This document shows, piece after piece, positions 8,144-16,375 of a stretch of DNA of 54,460 nucleotides. The DNA lies in assembly GCA_017550625.1 (NCBI GenBank), contig JAFZOL010000050.1, forward strand, positions 1 to 54,460, written 5' to 3'. The first letter of the stretch is position 1. Every line of letters begins with the position of its first letter. This DNA is from Clostridia bacterium (GTDB lineage: Bacteria; Bacillota; Clostridia; Oscillospirales; Acutalibacteraceae). The position numbers were made by a program, and so were the translations under genes. The notes beneath the pieces are model-generated. The model searched no databases and was not told the DNA's origin. It worked only from the letters and a program-made list of their open reading frames with translations.

Positions 8144-9151
8144 ATGCGTAAACTGTTTGCTCTGCTCCTCGCTGTCGTTATGGTCTTCGCTCTTGCGGCC
8201 TGCGGCGGCACCAACGAAGAAGGTTCCGAGCCCAATGGCGGCGGCGAAGCTCTGATCAAGGTTGGTATCATCAATCTCGACCCGTCCGAGTCCGGCTACC
8301 GTGAGGCCAACGTCAAGAACCTGAACGACACCTTCACCAAAGAGAACGGCTATGAGGCCACCTTCGTGACCGCCCCCACCGCCGATAAGCAGCTCGAGGC
8401 CGCCAGAGGCTTCATCACCGCCGGTGTGAAGTACATTCTGGTTTCCGCCGCCGAGACCACCGGCTGGGACGAGGTCCTGCAGGAGGCCAAGGACGCCGGC
8501 ATCAAGGTGTTCCTGTTCGACCGTATGATCGAATGCGACAAGAGCCTCTACACGGCCGCCGTCGTTTCCGACATGCGTAAAGAAGGCGAGACCGCCGTTG
8601 CGTGGCTCGAGAGCCTGAACCTCGACGAGTACAAGATCCTCCACATTCAGGGCCAGCTTGGCAGCGCCGCGCAGATCGGCCGCAGCGATCCCCTGACCGA
8701 GAAGTGCGCAGCCGATGAAAAATGGACCATCGTCCGTGAAGGCACCGGCGGCGACAGCTGGGATCCGAACGAGGCCAACAAGATCGCGAAGGCCGCGATC
8801 GACGCCGGTGAGGAATTCAACATCGTTTATGCCGAGAACGACGGCATGGCGCAGGGCGTCGTTGAGGCGCTCGACGCTGCCGGCATCACCCACGGCGTGG
8901 ACGGCGACGTGATCATCATGGGCTTCGACTGCAACAAGTGGGCGCTTGAAAAGCTGCTTGCCGGCGAGTGGAACTACGACGGTCAGTGCAGCCCCTTCCA
9001 GGCCGCCGAGATCGACAAGATGATCAAGACGCTGGAGGCCGGCAAGGAGATCGAAGGTCTGAACGACAAGAACCAGATCATCTCCGAAGAGAAGGGCTTC
9101 GACGCCAAGACCATCACCCAGACCGACATCGACACCTACGGCCTCGGCTGA
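8144..9151 (+). CDS. Sugar ABC transporter substrate-binding lipoprotein (YtfQ-like)
   Basis: This 335-residue extracellular binding protein has a lipoprotein signal peptide (MRKLFALLLAVVMVFALAAC, lipid anchor at Cys20). The mature part is a periplasmic-binding-protein type 1 fold (IKVGIINLDPSESGYREANV at the start and VIIMGFDCNKWALEKLLAGE near the end), most like the YtfQ galactofuranose-type group. It is the first gene of an operon with a double-ATPase, two permeases and araA under an AraR-like promoter, so L-arabinose or an arabinose-type furanose is the likely ligand. A stem-loop right after the gene probably raises its transcript level over the rest. Confidence 0.9.
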   Translation: MRKLFALLLAVVMVFALAACGGTNEEGSEPNGGGEALIKVGIINLDPSESGYREANVKNLNDTFTKENGYEATFVTAPTADKQLEAARGFITAGVKYILVSAAETTGWDEVLQEAKDAGIKVFLFDRMIECDKSLYTAAVVSDMRKEGETAVAWLESLNLDEYKILHIQGQLGSAAQIGRSDPLTEKCAADEKWTIVREGTGGDSWDPNEANKIAKAAIDAGEEFNIVYAENDGMAQGVVEALDAAGITHGVDGDVIIMGFDCNKWALEKLLAGEWNYDGQCSPFQAAEIDKMIKTLEAGKEIEGLNDKNQIISEEKGFDAKTITQTDIDTYGLG

Positions 9152-9198
9152 TTAATCCCCGCATCAGTCTGACTCACTCCATAGAATTAGCAGACAAG

Positions 9199-9245
9199 CG
9201 CGGTGTGGATAGTGGAGGAATCCGCGATCCACACCGCGATTCTTT
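9199..9245 (+). terminator. Intra-operon stem-loop / partial terminator
   Basis: Perfect 12-bp arms CGCGGTGTGGAT and ATCCACACCGCG surround a 16-base loop and are followed by ATTCTTTT. Placed between the binding-protein and ATPase genes, it fits a partial terminator or 3' stabiliser giving excess binding protein. Confidence 0.7.
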
Positions 9246-9303
9246 TACACTGCTTTTTTTGGGGAATTACGGTTATTTTTGACAAAGAACAGGAGATGAT
9301 CGT

Positions 9304-10815
9304 ATGGAAGACGGAATCGTTCTGACCATGCGCGGGATCTGCAAATCCTTTCCGGGCGTCAAGGCCCTGAACAACGTGGATTTCACCCTGCGTAAAGGCG
9401 AGATCCACGCCCTGATGGGCGAGAACGGCGCCGGAAAATCCACCCTCATCAAGGTGCTGACGGGCGTTTCCGATTACATTAAGGACGAGGGCAGCATCCG
9501 CATCGAGGGCATCGAGGGCGAGGCGAAGATCCATTCGCCCCAGCAGGCGCAGGAGGTCGGCATCAGCACCGTCTATCAGGAGATCACGCTCTGCCCGAAC
9601 CTGACGGTTGCCGAAAACATGTTCATCGGCAGAACGCGCGGCCCCCTCGTGCATAAAAAAGACTATGAAAAACGGGCCACCGAGATCCTGCGCGACCTCG
9701 GCATCCCCGCCAGAGCCTCGCAGGAGCTCTCGCGCTGCTCGCTCGCCGTGCAGCAGATGGTGGCCATCGCCCGCGCCGTGGACATGAAGTGCAAGGTGCT
9801 GATCCTCGACGAGCCCACGTCGTCGCTCGACGACAAAGAGGTGGAACGGCTCTTCGAGCTGATGCGCGACCTCAAAAAGAAGGGCGTCGGCATCATCTTC
9901 GTCACGCATTTCCTCGAGCAGGTCTACGCGGTCAGCGACCGCATCACCGTGCTCCGCAACGGCGAGCTCGTGGGCGAATATCTGGTCGAGAACCTGCCGC
10001 AGGTGGAGCTCGTGGCCAAGATGATGGGCAAGAGCCTCGACGATCTGGCCGAGCTCGAGCGCATCGGGCAGAAGAGCGGCGCCGGCGAAGAAGTCGTCTA
10101 CGAGGCCGAGGATATCTCGAGCAGCGAGTGCCGGCCCTTTGATTTCTCCATCCGGGCGGGCGAAGTGAACGGCTTCACGGGGCTTCTCGGCTCCGGGCGC
10201 AGCGAGAGTGTGCGCGCCATCTTCGGCGCCGACCGCGTCACCGGCGGCAAAGTGAAGGTCAAGGGCAAGCCCGTGCATATCACCAAGCCCCACGACGCCA
10301 TGAAAAACGGCATCGGCTACCTGCCCGAGGACCGCAAGCGCGACGGCATCATCGCCGACCTGTCGGTGCGCGAGAACATCATTCTGGCGCTGCAGGTCAT
10401 CAAGGGCATGAACCGCCCGATCTCGCGGGCGAAGGCCGAGGCCTTTGCCGACGAATACGTCAAGGCGCTCGACATCAAGACCGCCTCGCTCGATACCCCG
10501 GTCGGCTCCCTGTCCGGCGGCAACCAGCAGAAGGTCATTCTGGCGCGCTGGCTGCTGACCCATCCTCAGTATCTGATCCTCGACGAGCCCACCCGCGGCA
10601 TCGACGTGGGCACCAAGACCGAGATCCAGAAGCTGGTTCTGAAGCTCGCCGAAGAGGGCATGAGCATCACCTTCATCTCGTCCGAGATCGAAGAGATGCT
10701 GCGCACCTGCTCGCGGCTCATCGTCATGCGCGACCGCAAGATCGTGGGCGAGCTGACCGGCGACGACCTGACGCAGGTGCAGGTCATGAAGACCATTGCG
10801 GGAGGCGAACAGTAA
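9304..10815 (+). CDS. Sugar ABC transporter ATP-binding protein, two ABC domains
   Basis: This 503-residue protein has two tandem ABC domains, as in RbsA, MglA and YtfR. The first has Walker A GENGAGKST (39-47) and Walker B VLILDEPTSSLD, but a weak signature region (LSRCSLAVQQ). The second has a degenerate P-loop (GLLGSGRSES), a good signature SLSGGNQQK and Walker B LILDEPTRGID. Such asymmetry is normal for the family, where one nucleotide site is weak. It powers the two permeases encoded next. GGAG precedes the ATG at 9304. Sugar identity comes from context (AraR boxes, araA). Confidence 0.93.
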   Translation: MEDGIVLTMRGICKSFPGVKALNNVDFTLRKGEIHALMGENGAGKSTLIKVLTGVSDYIKDEGSIRIEGIEGEAKIHSPQQAQEVGISTVYQEITLCPNLTVAENMFIGRTRGPLVHKKDYEKRATEILRDLGIPARASQELSRCSLAVQQMVAIARAVDMKCKVLILDEPTSSLDDKEVERLFELMRDLKKKGVGIIFVTHFLEQVYAVSDRITVLRNGELVGEYLVENLPQVELVAKMMGKSLDDLAELERIGQKSGAGEEVVYEAEDISSSECRPFDFSIRAGEVNGFTGLLGSGRSESVRAIFGADRVTGGKVKVKGKPVHITKPHDAMKNGIGYLPEDRKRDGIIADLSVRENIILALQVIKGMNRPISRAKAEAFADEYVKALDIKTASLDTPVGSLSGGNQQKVILARWLLTHPQYLILDEPTRGIDVGTKTEIQKLVLKLAEEGMSITFISSEIEEMLRTCSRLIVMRDRKIVGELTGDDLTQVQVMKTIAGGEQ

Positions 10816-10816
10816 G

Positions 10817-11884
10817 ATGAATAAAAAGAAAAACGCCGCCTCCGGTTTGAGGCAGCTGTTGATCCCGCTGATCGCCCTCGGGATCCTGATCGTATTCAAT
10901 CTGATCCGCGACGTCAGCTTTTTCTCCGTCGAGATGCGCGTGAACAACAGCGGCAACGTCGTGCTCGCGGGCAACCTCATCAGCATCATCGACACCGCCA
11001 GCGAGCTCGCCATCATCGCCATGGGCATGACGCTCGTCACGGCGGCGTGCGGCGGACAGGATATCTCCGTCGGCGCGGTCGGCGCCATCTCCGGCGCCGT
11101 GCTCGTGAAGGTCCTGCAGGCCATGGGCGGCATCACGGCCCTCAGCGTCGTCGCAGCCTTCGCGGCAGCCACCGCGGTGACGATCCTCTTTAAGCTCTTC
11201 AACGGCACGCTGGTGGCCGTGTTCCGGATCCAGCCCATGATCGCGACCCTGATCCTATTCTCGTGCGGGCGCTCGATCGCCTATTGGATCAACGGCAGCG
11301 CCACGCCGCAGCTCACGAGCCCGATCATCGATTCCATCGGCAAGACCATCCCCGGCATCCCCGTCCCCACGCCCGTTTTCGCGGTGCTTCTGGTGGCGCT
11401 GCTGCTGGTGCTGATCTTCAAGTTCACGAGCCTTCGCCTTTACACCCAATCGGTGGGCATCAACCAGGGCGCGGCGCGGCTCAACGGCGTGAACCCCACC
11501 GTCGTCAAGCTCATCAGCTTCGTGATTTTGGGCGTGTGCGTGTCCGTGGCCGCCCTCATCGGCGTGTCGCGTCTCGGCCAGCTCAACCATAAGACCCTGC
11601 TGGTGGATATCGAAATGGACGCCATCCTTGCCGTGGCCATCGGCGGCAACAGCCTCGCCGGCGGCAAGTTCAAACTGATCGGCAGCGTGATGGGCGCCTA
11701 TATCATCCAGATGCTCACCACCACCCTTTACGCCATGAACGTCAACCCCGTCAACATCAAGGCCTACAAGGCGATCGTCATCATCATCATCGTGGTGGCG
11801 GGCTCGCCCGTGATCAAGAACGCCCTGACGTCGCTCTTCAAAAAACGGCGTCCCGCCAAAGCGCAGACAGAGGGGGTGAGCTGA
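10817..11884 (+). CDS. Sugar ABC transporter permease (YtfT-like)
   Basis: This 355-residue membrane protein of the BPD_transp_2 (RbsC-like) family has about ten hydrophobic segments. The conserved GQDISVGAVGAISGAV loop and the later AIGGNSLAGGKFKLIGSVMGAYIIQML match the family's signature regions. The start at 10817 is chosen behind GGGAGGCG; an upstream in-frame ATG at 10796 would overlap the ATPase gene. It pairs with the next permease, as YtfT does with YjfF, to form the channel. The two permeases are clearly different in sequence rather than copies. Confidence 0.9.
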   Translation: MNKKKNAASGLRQLLIPLIALGILIVFNLIRDVSFFSVEMRVNNSGNVVLAGNLISIIDTASELAIIAMGMTLVTAACGGQDISVGAVGAISGAVLVKVLQAMGGITALSVVAAFAAATAVTILFKLFNGTLVAVFRIQPMIATLILFSCGRSIAYWINGSATPQLTSPIIDSIGKTIPGIPVPTPVFAVLLVALLLVLIFKFTSLRLYTQSVGINQGAARLNGVNPTVVKLISFVILGVCVSVAALIGVSRLGQLNHKTLLVDIEMDAILAVAIGGNSLAGGKFKLIGSVMGAYIIQMLTTTLYAMNVNPVNIKAYKAIVIIIIVVAGSPVIKNALTSLFKKRRPAKAQTEGVS

Positions 11885-12994
11885 ATGGCGAAAAACAAGA
11901 GTCCTCTCACCCGCACGCGTGAGCCGCTGAGCAACACGCAGATGCTGATGTTCATCAGTATCGGCATCTTCGCGGCCATGTATCTCGCGGCCATCATTTT
12001 CATGGACAGCGGCTTTGAGAAGCCGCAGATGTTCTTCGACCTGCTCAACGACAACGCCGCGCTCATCATCATCTCGTGCGCGCTCACGATCGTCATGATC
12101 ACCGGCGGCATCAACATCAGCGCCGGCGGCGTCATCAGCCTTACGGCCATGGCGTGCGCGCTGTTCCTGAACAACAACGGGATCGGCAGCAGCCCCCTGA
12201 GCATCTTTCTCACGCTCCTGCTCGCCCTCGGCATCGGCCTCGGCTTCGGCGTGCTGCAGGGCTTCCTCGTCAGCTATCTTGAGATCCAGCCCTTCATCGT
12301 CACGCTCGCCGGTATGTTCCTCGCCAGGGGCCTCACCACGATCCTCTCCCGCGATCCGGTCAAGGTGACCCACGAGGGCTTTTTGCAGCTGGTGCAGACC
12401 AAGCTCAAGATCAACTGGCTGGGCTACACGGCCCCCAACGGCGCGTTGATCCCAGCGAAGGTCGAGATCGGCGCCATCGTTGCCGTGGGCGTCGTGGTCC
12501 TGATGGCCCTGATGCTCCGCTTCGCCCGGTTCGGCCGCAACGTCTACGCCGTGGGCGGCAACCGGCAGAGCGCGCTGATGCTGGGCATCAACGTCAAGCG
12601 CACGGTCTTCTGGGCCTACGTGATCAGCGGCCTTCTCTGCGGCCTTGCCGGCTTCGTCTTTTTGATCCACAAGCCCGCGGGCAACGCGAGCGTGGCCATG
12701 CGCAGCGAGATGGACGCCATCGCCGCCTCCATCATCGGCGGCACGCTGCTCTCCGGCGGCGTGGGCAACGTGGTGGGCACCTTCTTCGGCGCGATGATCC
12801 TTGCAACGATCCAGAAGATCATCGCCCTGAGCCCGCTGAACGCCTCGTGGTGGCAGGATATGGCCAACGGCGCCATGCTGAGCTTCTTCATCCTGCTGCA
12901 GAGCGTCGTGCTGATGCGCAGAAACAAGAAAAAAGACACAAAGAACGACAAAAACAAGGATATCGCGAAGGAAAGAGGCGCTGAGATAACATGA
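11885..12994 (+). CDS. Sugar ABC transporter permease (YjfF-like)
   Basis: This 369-residue membrane protein is of the RbsC-like family, with INISAGGVISLTAMACALFL and ASIIGGTLLSGGVGNVVGTF as the family loops and YAVGGNRQSALMLGINVKR as the cytosolic coupling segment. The C-terminus is a charged tail (NKKKDTKNDKNKD). It begins right after the previous permease stop, behind GGGGGTGAGC, and its TGA overlaps the ATG of araA (ATGA at 12991), which points to translational coupling of transport and the first catabolic step. Confidence 0.9.
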   Translation: MAKNKSPLTRTREPLSNTQMLMFISIGIFAAMYLAAIIFMDSGFEKPQMFFDLLNDNAALIIISCALTIVMITGGINISAGGVISLTAMACALFLNNNGIGSSPLSIFLTLLLALGIGLGFGVLQGFLVSYLEIQPFIVTLAGMFLARGLTTILSRDPVKVTHEGFLQLVQTKLKINWLGYTAPNGALIPAKVEIGAIVAVGVVVLMALMLRFARFGRNVYAVGGNRQSALMLGINVKRTVFWAYVISGLLCGLAGFVFLIHKPAGNASVAMRSEMDAIAASIIGGTLLSGGVGNVVGTFFGAMILATIQKIIALSPLNASWWQDMANGAMLSFFILLQSVVLMRRNKKKDTKNDKNKDIAKERGAEIT

Positions 12995-14454
12995 AATACG
13001 AATTCTGGTTCGTGGTCGGCAGTCAGTTCCTGTACGGCCCCGAGGTCCTCGAGACCGTAGACGCCCGCGCGCGGGAGATGGCCGAAAAGCTCTCCGCCGC
13101 CCTGCCGTACCCCCTCGTGTACAAGGTCACGGCCAAGACCAACAAAGAGATCGCCGAAACGGTGCGCGAGGCCAACTACCGCCCCGAATGCGCGGGCCTT
13201 ATCACCTGGTGCCACACCTTCAGCCCGTCCAAGATGTGGATCGACGGCCTCAGGGACCTGCAAAAGCCCTGGTGCCACTTCGCCACGCAGTATAACAAAG
13301 AGATCCCGAACGACGAGATCGACATGGATTTCATGAACCTGAACCAGGCCGCCCACGGCGACCGGGAGCACGGCTTCATCGGCGCGCGCCTTCGCAAACC
13401 CCGCAAGGTCATCGCCGGCTACTGGCAGGATGAAAAGGTGCACAAGCGCCTTTCGGACTGGATGAAGGCCGCGGTGGGCGCCGCCGTGTCGAAGGACATG
13501 AAGGTCATGCGCTTCGGCGACAACATGCGCGAGGTCGCCGTCACCGAGGGCGACAAGGTCGAGGCGCAGATCAAACTCGGCTGGCAGGTGAACACCTGGG
13601 CCGTGGGCGATCTCGTCAAGGAGATGAACGCCGTCACCGAAGAAGAGATCGACGCCCTGGTCGCCGAATACGAGGCCTCTTACGACGTGGCCACCGACAA
13701 CGTCGCCGCGATCCGCTATCAGGCGAAAGAAGAGATCGCGATCAGGCGGATGATGGACCGCGAGGGCTGCAAAGCCTTCTCGAACACCTTCCAGGATCTC
13801 TACGGCATGGAGCAGCTGCCGGGCCTTGCGTCGCAGCACCTGATGGCGCTCGGCTACGGCTACGGCGGCGAGGGCGACTGGAAGGTCGCCGCTCTCACCG
13901 CGATCCTCAAGGCCATGGGCGAGGGCGGCAACGGCGCCTCCGCGTTCATGGAGGACTACACCTATCATCTCGTCGAGGGCAAAGAATACTCTCTCGGCGC
14001 GCACATGCTCGAGGTCTGCCCCTCGCTGGCGGCGGACAAACCCCGCATCGAGACCCACCATCTCGGCATCGGCATGAACGAAAAGGACCCCGCGCGTCTG
14101 GTGTTCGAGGGCAAGGCTGGCCCGGCGCTCGTAACGTCGCTCATCGACATGGGCGGGCGGCTCCGGCTCATCGTGCAGGATATCGAGTGCGTCAAGCCCA
14201 TCCTGCCCATGCCGAACCTCCCGGTCGCCCGCGTCATGTGGCGCGCGATGCCCGACCTCACCACGGGCGTGGAGTGCTGGATCACCGCCGGCGGCGCACA
14301 CCACACGGTGCTCAGCTACGACGTCAGCGCCGAGATGCTGCGCGACTGGGCGCGGATGATGGACGTGGAGTTCGTGCATATCACGAAGGATACGACTCCC
14401 GAAAAGCTCGAGGACGAGCTGCTCGTCAAGGACCTCGTCTGGAAGCTCAAATAA
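12991..14454 (+). CDS. araA: L-arabinose isomerase
   Basis: This 487-residue cytosolic, Mn-dependent enzyme converts L-arabinose to L-ribulose and has the normal length for AraA. The N-terminus EFWFVVGSQFLYGPEVLE is typical. Metal and substrate residues are present in DLYGMEQLPGLASQHLMALG, FMEDYTYHLV, ETHHLGIG and ITAGGAHHTVLS (Glu, Glu, His and His ligands in order). It is the last gene of the AraR-controlled ABC operon. No ribulokinase or ribulose-5-phosphate epimerase lies in the window, so the rest of the pathway must be elsewhere. Confidence 0.95.
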   Translation: MKYEFWFVVGSQFLYGPEVLETVDARAREMAEKLSAALPYPLVYKVTAKTNKEIAETVREANYRPECAGLITWCHTFSPSKMWIDGLRDLQKPWCHFATQYNKEIPNDEIDMDFMNLNQAAHGDREHGFIGARLRKPRKVIAGYWQDEKVHKRLSDWMKAAVGAAVSKDMKVMRFGDNMREVAVTEGDKVEAQIKLGWQVNTWAVGDLVKEMNAVTEEEIDALVAEYEASYDVATDNVAAIRYQAKEEIAIRRMMDREGCKAFSNTFQDLYGMEQLPGLASQHLMALGYGYGGEGDWKVAALTAILKAMGEGGNGASAFMEDYTYHLVEGKEYSLGAHMLEVCPSLAADKPRIETHHLGIGMNEKDPARLVFEGKAGPALVTSLIDMGGRLRLIVQDIECVKPILPMPNLPVARVMWRAMPDLTTGVECWITAGGAHHTVLSYDVSAEMLRDWARMMDVEFVHITKDTTPEKLEDELLVKDLVWKLK

Positions 14455-14518
14455 AAAGAGCAGAGCAGGCGGCGCGCACGCCGTCCGGCTTACGGAAAAG
14501 CCGCGCATAAACAAAAAG

Positions 14519-14551
14519 CCGTCCGGCAGGGGATATCCCCCTGCCGGACGG
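14519..14551 (+). terminator. Probable terminator of the arabinose operon
   Basis: Arms CCGTCCGGCAGGGG and CCCCCTGCCGGACGG (one bulge) form a strong hairpin after araA. The U-tract is weak (GCGTATTTG). The stem resembles an internal hairpin of the MITE-like element next to it, so it may be a relic of that element. Confidence 0.5.
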
Positions 14552-14581
14552 GCGTATTTGACTCAAAAAAACGCGGGTAAA

Positions 14582-15048
14582 GGGCGGTGCGGATAAGGGA
14601 TAATTCAGCCGCAGCGGCGCACTTGTTTGCGAAATACCGCGTTGCAGGGGACGGATAACCGACAGGTTTATCCGTCCCCTGCGCCTTGTCTTTCACAAAA
14701 ATTGCATCCCCTGCGGTGCGAAGCAGTTTTAAACTTTTTTCACATGAAAGCATTCTGCTTTCATTGCCATGGGCTCAGCCCATGGCAGTCGCACGAATCG
14801 TGCGACTGAAAAGCCGTTCAATACGAATACTGCAAGCCATGGGCTTGCACCCCACGGCATTTTTATGCCGTGGGGAATGAAAATGATTTCCAATCATTTT
14901 CATGAGGTATTCGTATTATCGCCGGCTATTTTTCGTCAGAACAATCTGAACGGCAGGGGATAATCCCGACGGATATCCCCTGTCGGGCAGGAAGTTCGGG
15001 CGGGAAAGAGCGGCGAAAAACCTGTATTATCCCTTATCCACACCGCCC
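14582..15048 (+). repeat. MITE-like hairpin element, copy 2, with internal insertion
   Basis: Both ends are intact: the left end starts GGGCGGTGCGGATAAGGG (14582) and the right end closes with ...CCACACCGCCC (15048). The 23-bp terminal inverted repeats have one mismatch. Without the insert at 14731-14918, the length is about 280 bp, as in copies 1 and 3. The two internal hairpins (around 14644 and 14951) are conserved, with base changes in loops. No clear target-site duplication can be read. Confidence 0.8.
14731..14918. mobile_element. Palindrome cluster / cloverleaf insert inside MITE copy 2
   Basis: Copies 1 and 3 lack this ~188-bp block. It contains six perfect hairpins in series: 14744-14764 (ATGAAAGC arms), 14766-14786 (GCCATGGGC arms), 14786-14808 (CAGTCGCACGA arms), 14831-14849 (TGCAAGCC arms), 14850-14875 (CCCCACGGCAT arms) and 14877-14903 (ATGAAAATGATT arms). 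The last three are enclosed by an 11-bp outer stem AATACGAATAC (14820-14830) and its complement (14907-14917), giving a four-way cloverleaf. No ORF is present. It appears to be a nested, non-coding insertion. Its exact ends are uncertain by a few bases. Confidence 0.7.
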
Positions 15049-15141
15049 AATGACGGTATGGCAAATCGCCGGCTTTGCCGCAAGACGCCGCGTCCCGTTT
15101 TTCGATAAATGTAAAAAAATCATGTATTTTTCAAAATATAG

Positions 15142-15170
15142 TGGATTTATGATGATTTAATTTGTATAAT
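15142..15170 (+). promoter_or_regulatory. Probable promoter for the LRR protein gene
   Basis: TATAAT at 15165-15170 has a weak -35 (TGGATT, 15142-15147) 17 bp upstream, in an AT-rich stretch 30 bp before the ATG at 15200. Confidence 0.55.
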
Positions 15171-15199
15171 GAAACAAAACGGACGAAAAGGGGGATCCC

Positions 15200-16375
15200 A
15201 TGAGCACGAAAAAAAAGATCCTGTTTTCCGCGTTCCTGATCGCGGCGATCGTCGCCTCGATGGTGATTTCACTCGGCGTGCTGGTGCGCCCCACCTATGA
15301 GTACGATACGGATGAGGAGACCGGCGCCGTCACCTTCAGAGGCTACAACGGCAACGAAAAGATCACGGAGCTTACGATCGAGCATCCTATGGCCAAGGTC
15401 AAAACGGATGACGGCAGCGTCTGGCAGCCGGACGAAACGCGGCTGGTGTCCGCGGTCAGGCGCTACACCGTGCAGAACGACGAGTATCTCGAAACGATCC
15501 GCATCGGCGCCAAGGTGACGAGCGTGGACGAATGCGCCTTCGTCTACTGCAAAAAGCTGAAGGCGATCTACGTGGACGACGATAACCCCAACTACACGGA
15601 CGTGGACGGCGTGCTTTATACCAAAGATATGCGCACGCTGCTCTTATTCCCGATCGCGCACGAAACGAACGGCGAGCCCACCAAAACCTACGACGTGCCC
15701 GAGGGCGTCGAGCGGCTCGCGCGCAACAGCTTTTATAAGTGCGAAACCCTTGAAGAGGTCACCCTGCCGTCTACGCTCAAAGAGATCGGCAACATGGCCT
15801 TCTTCAAGTGCGGCAGCCTGAAGCTCGTGGACCTGCCCGAGAGCCTGGAAACGCTCGGCAGCGACGCGTTCAGCTACTGCGGGTCCATGAAATACGCGTT
15901 CTATATCCCGGCGGGCGTGAAGAGCATCGACCACCACTGCTTTTATAAATGCGACGACCTCGAGCGCTTTTTCGTGGGCTGCGCCGAAAAGGACATCAGC
16001 CTCGGCGGCAAGTGGATGCCGAAATCCGAAAACAGCCTGAAGGCGGACGACGCCGTGTTCGGTGCGACTCTGGCAGACCGCGACGCCTATAACGCGAAAC
16101 GCCTCGCGGAAGAAAAACCGAAAGAAGACAAGGAAGCAGAGAGCAAGGAAAACCGGACCGCCGTGATCGTGCTGATCGCGGTCGTGCTGGTGCCGAGCTT
16201 CGCCCTCGTGGGGCTCGAAGTGATCCGCAACCTCTTCAAGGACGACTTTATGATGACCCGGAAGGGCAGGGAACGGCTCAGACGCCAGAAGGAGCAGAAA
16301 GAGGCCATCCACCGGGCCTACGTCAACGGCGCGTACGCGGAAAACGAAAAGAAGGAGGACCCGGACAATGGCTGA
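15200..16375 (+). CDS. BspA-like leucine-rich-repeat surface protein
   Basis: This 391-residue protein begins with a membrane segment or uncleaved signal (residues 5-29) and has a second one near the C-terminus (about 322-345) before a basic tail. Between them are LRR_5/BspA-type repeats, seen as the pattern 'F.xCxxLexVxLPxxlxxIgxxAFxxC' (for example YKCETLEEVTLPSTLKEIGN). These repeats in gut bacteria form extracellular binding surfaces. It begins behind AAAAGGGGG. The 3' end overlaps the start of the next gene by 8 bp, so the two proteins are probably made together. Confidence 0.8.
   Translation: MSTKKKILFSAFLIAAIVASMVISLGVLVRPTYEYDTDEETGAVTFRGYNGNEKITELTIEHPMAKVKTDDGSVWQPDETRLVSAVRRYTVQNDEYLETIRIGAKVTSVDECAFVYCKKLKAIYVDDDNPNYTDVDGVLYTKDMRTLLLFPIAHETNGEPTKTYDVPEGVERLARNSFYKCETLEEVTLPSTLKEIGNMAFFKCGSLKLVDLPESLETLGSDAFSYCGSMKYAFYIPAGVKSIDHHCFYKCDDLERFFVGCAEKDISLGGKWMPKSENSLKADDAVFGATLADRDAYNAKRLAEEKPKEDKEAESKENRTAVIVLIAVVLVPSFALVGLEVIRNLFKDDFMMTRKGRERLRRQKEQKEAIHRAYVNGAYAENEKKEDPDNG

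Noticed and set aside
9187-11238. 683-codon open frame on the minus strand opposite the ABC transporter genes
   Set aside because: It lies opposite two well-supported genes, is rich in Ala, Asp, His and Arg as expected for the antisense of GC-rich coding DNA, and has no ribosome-binding site or domain.
12616-14514. 632-codon minus-strand frame opposite araA
   Set aside because: Antisense shadow of a gene identified with near certainty.
14744-14917. Known riboswitch or tRNA
   Set aside because: Stems are perfectly palindromic without conserved loop sequences of any riboswitch I know, and the cloverleaf lacks tRNA consensus bases.
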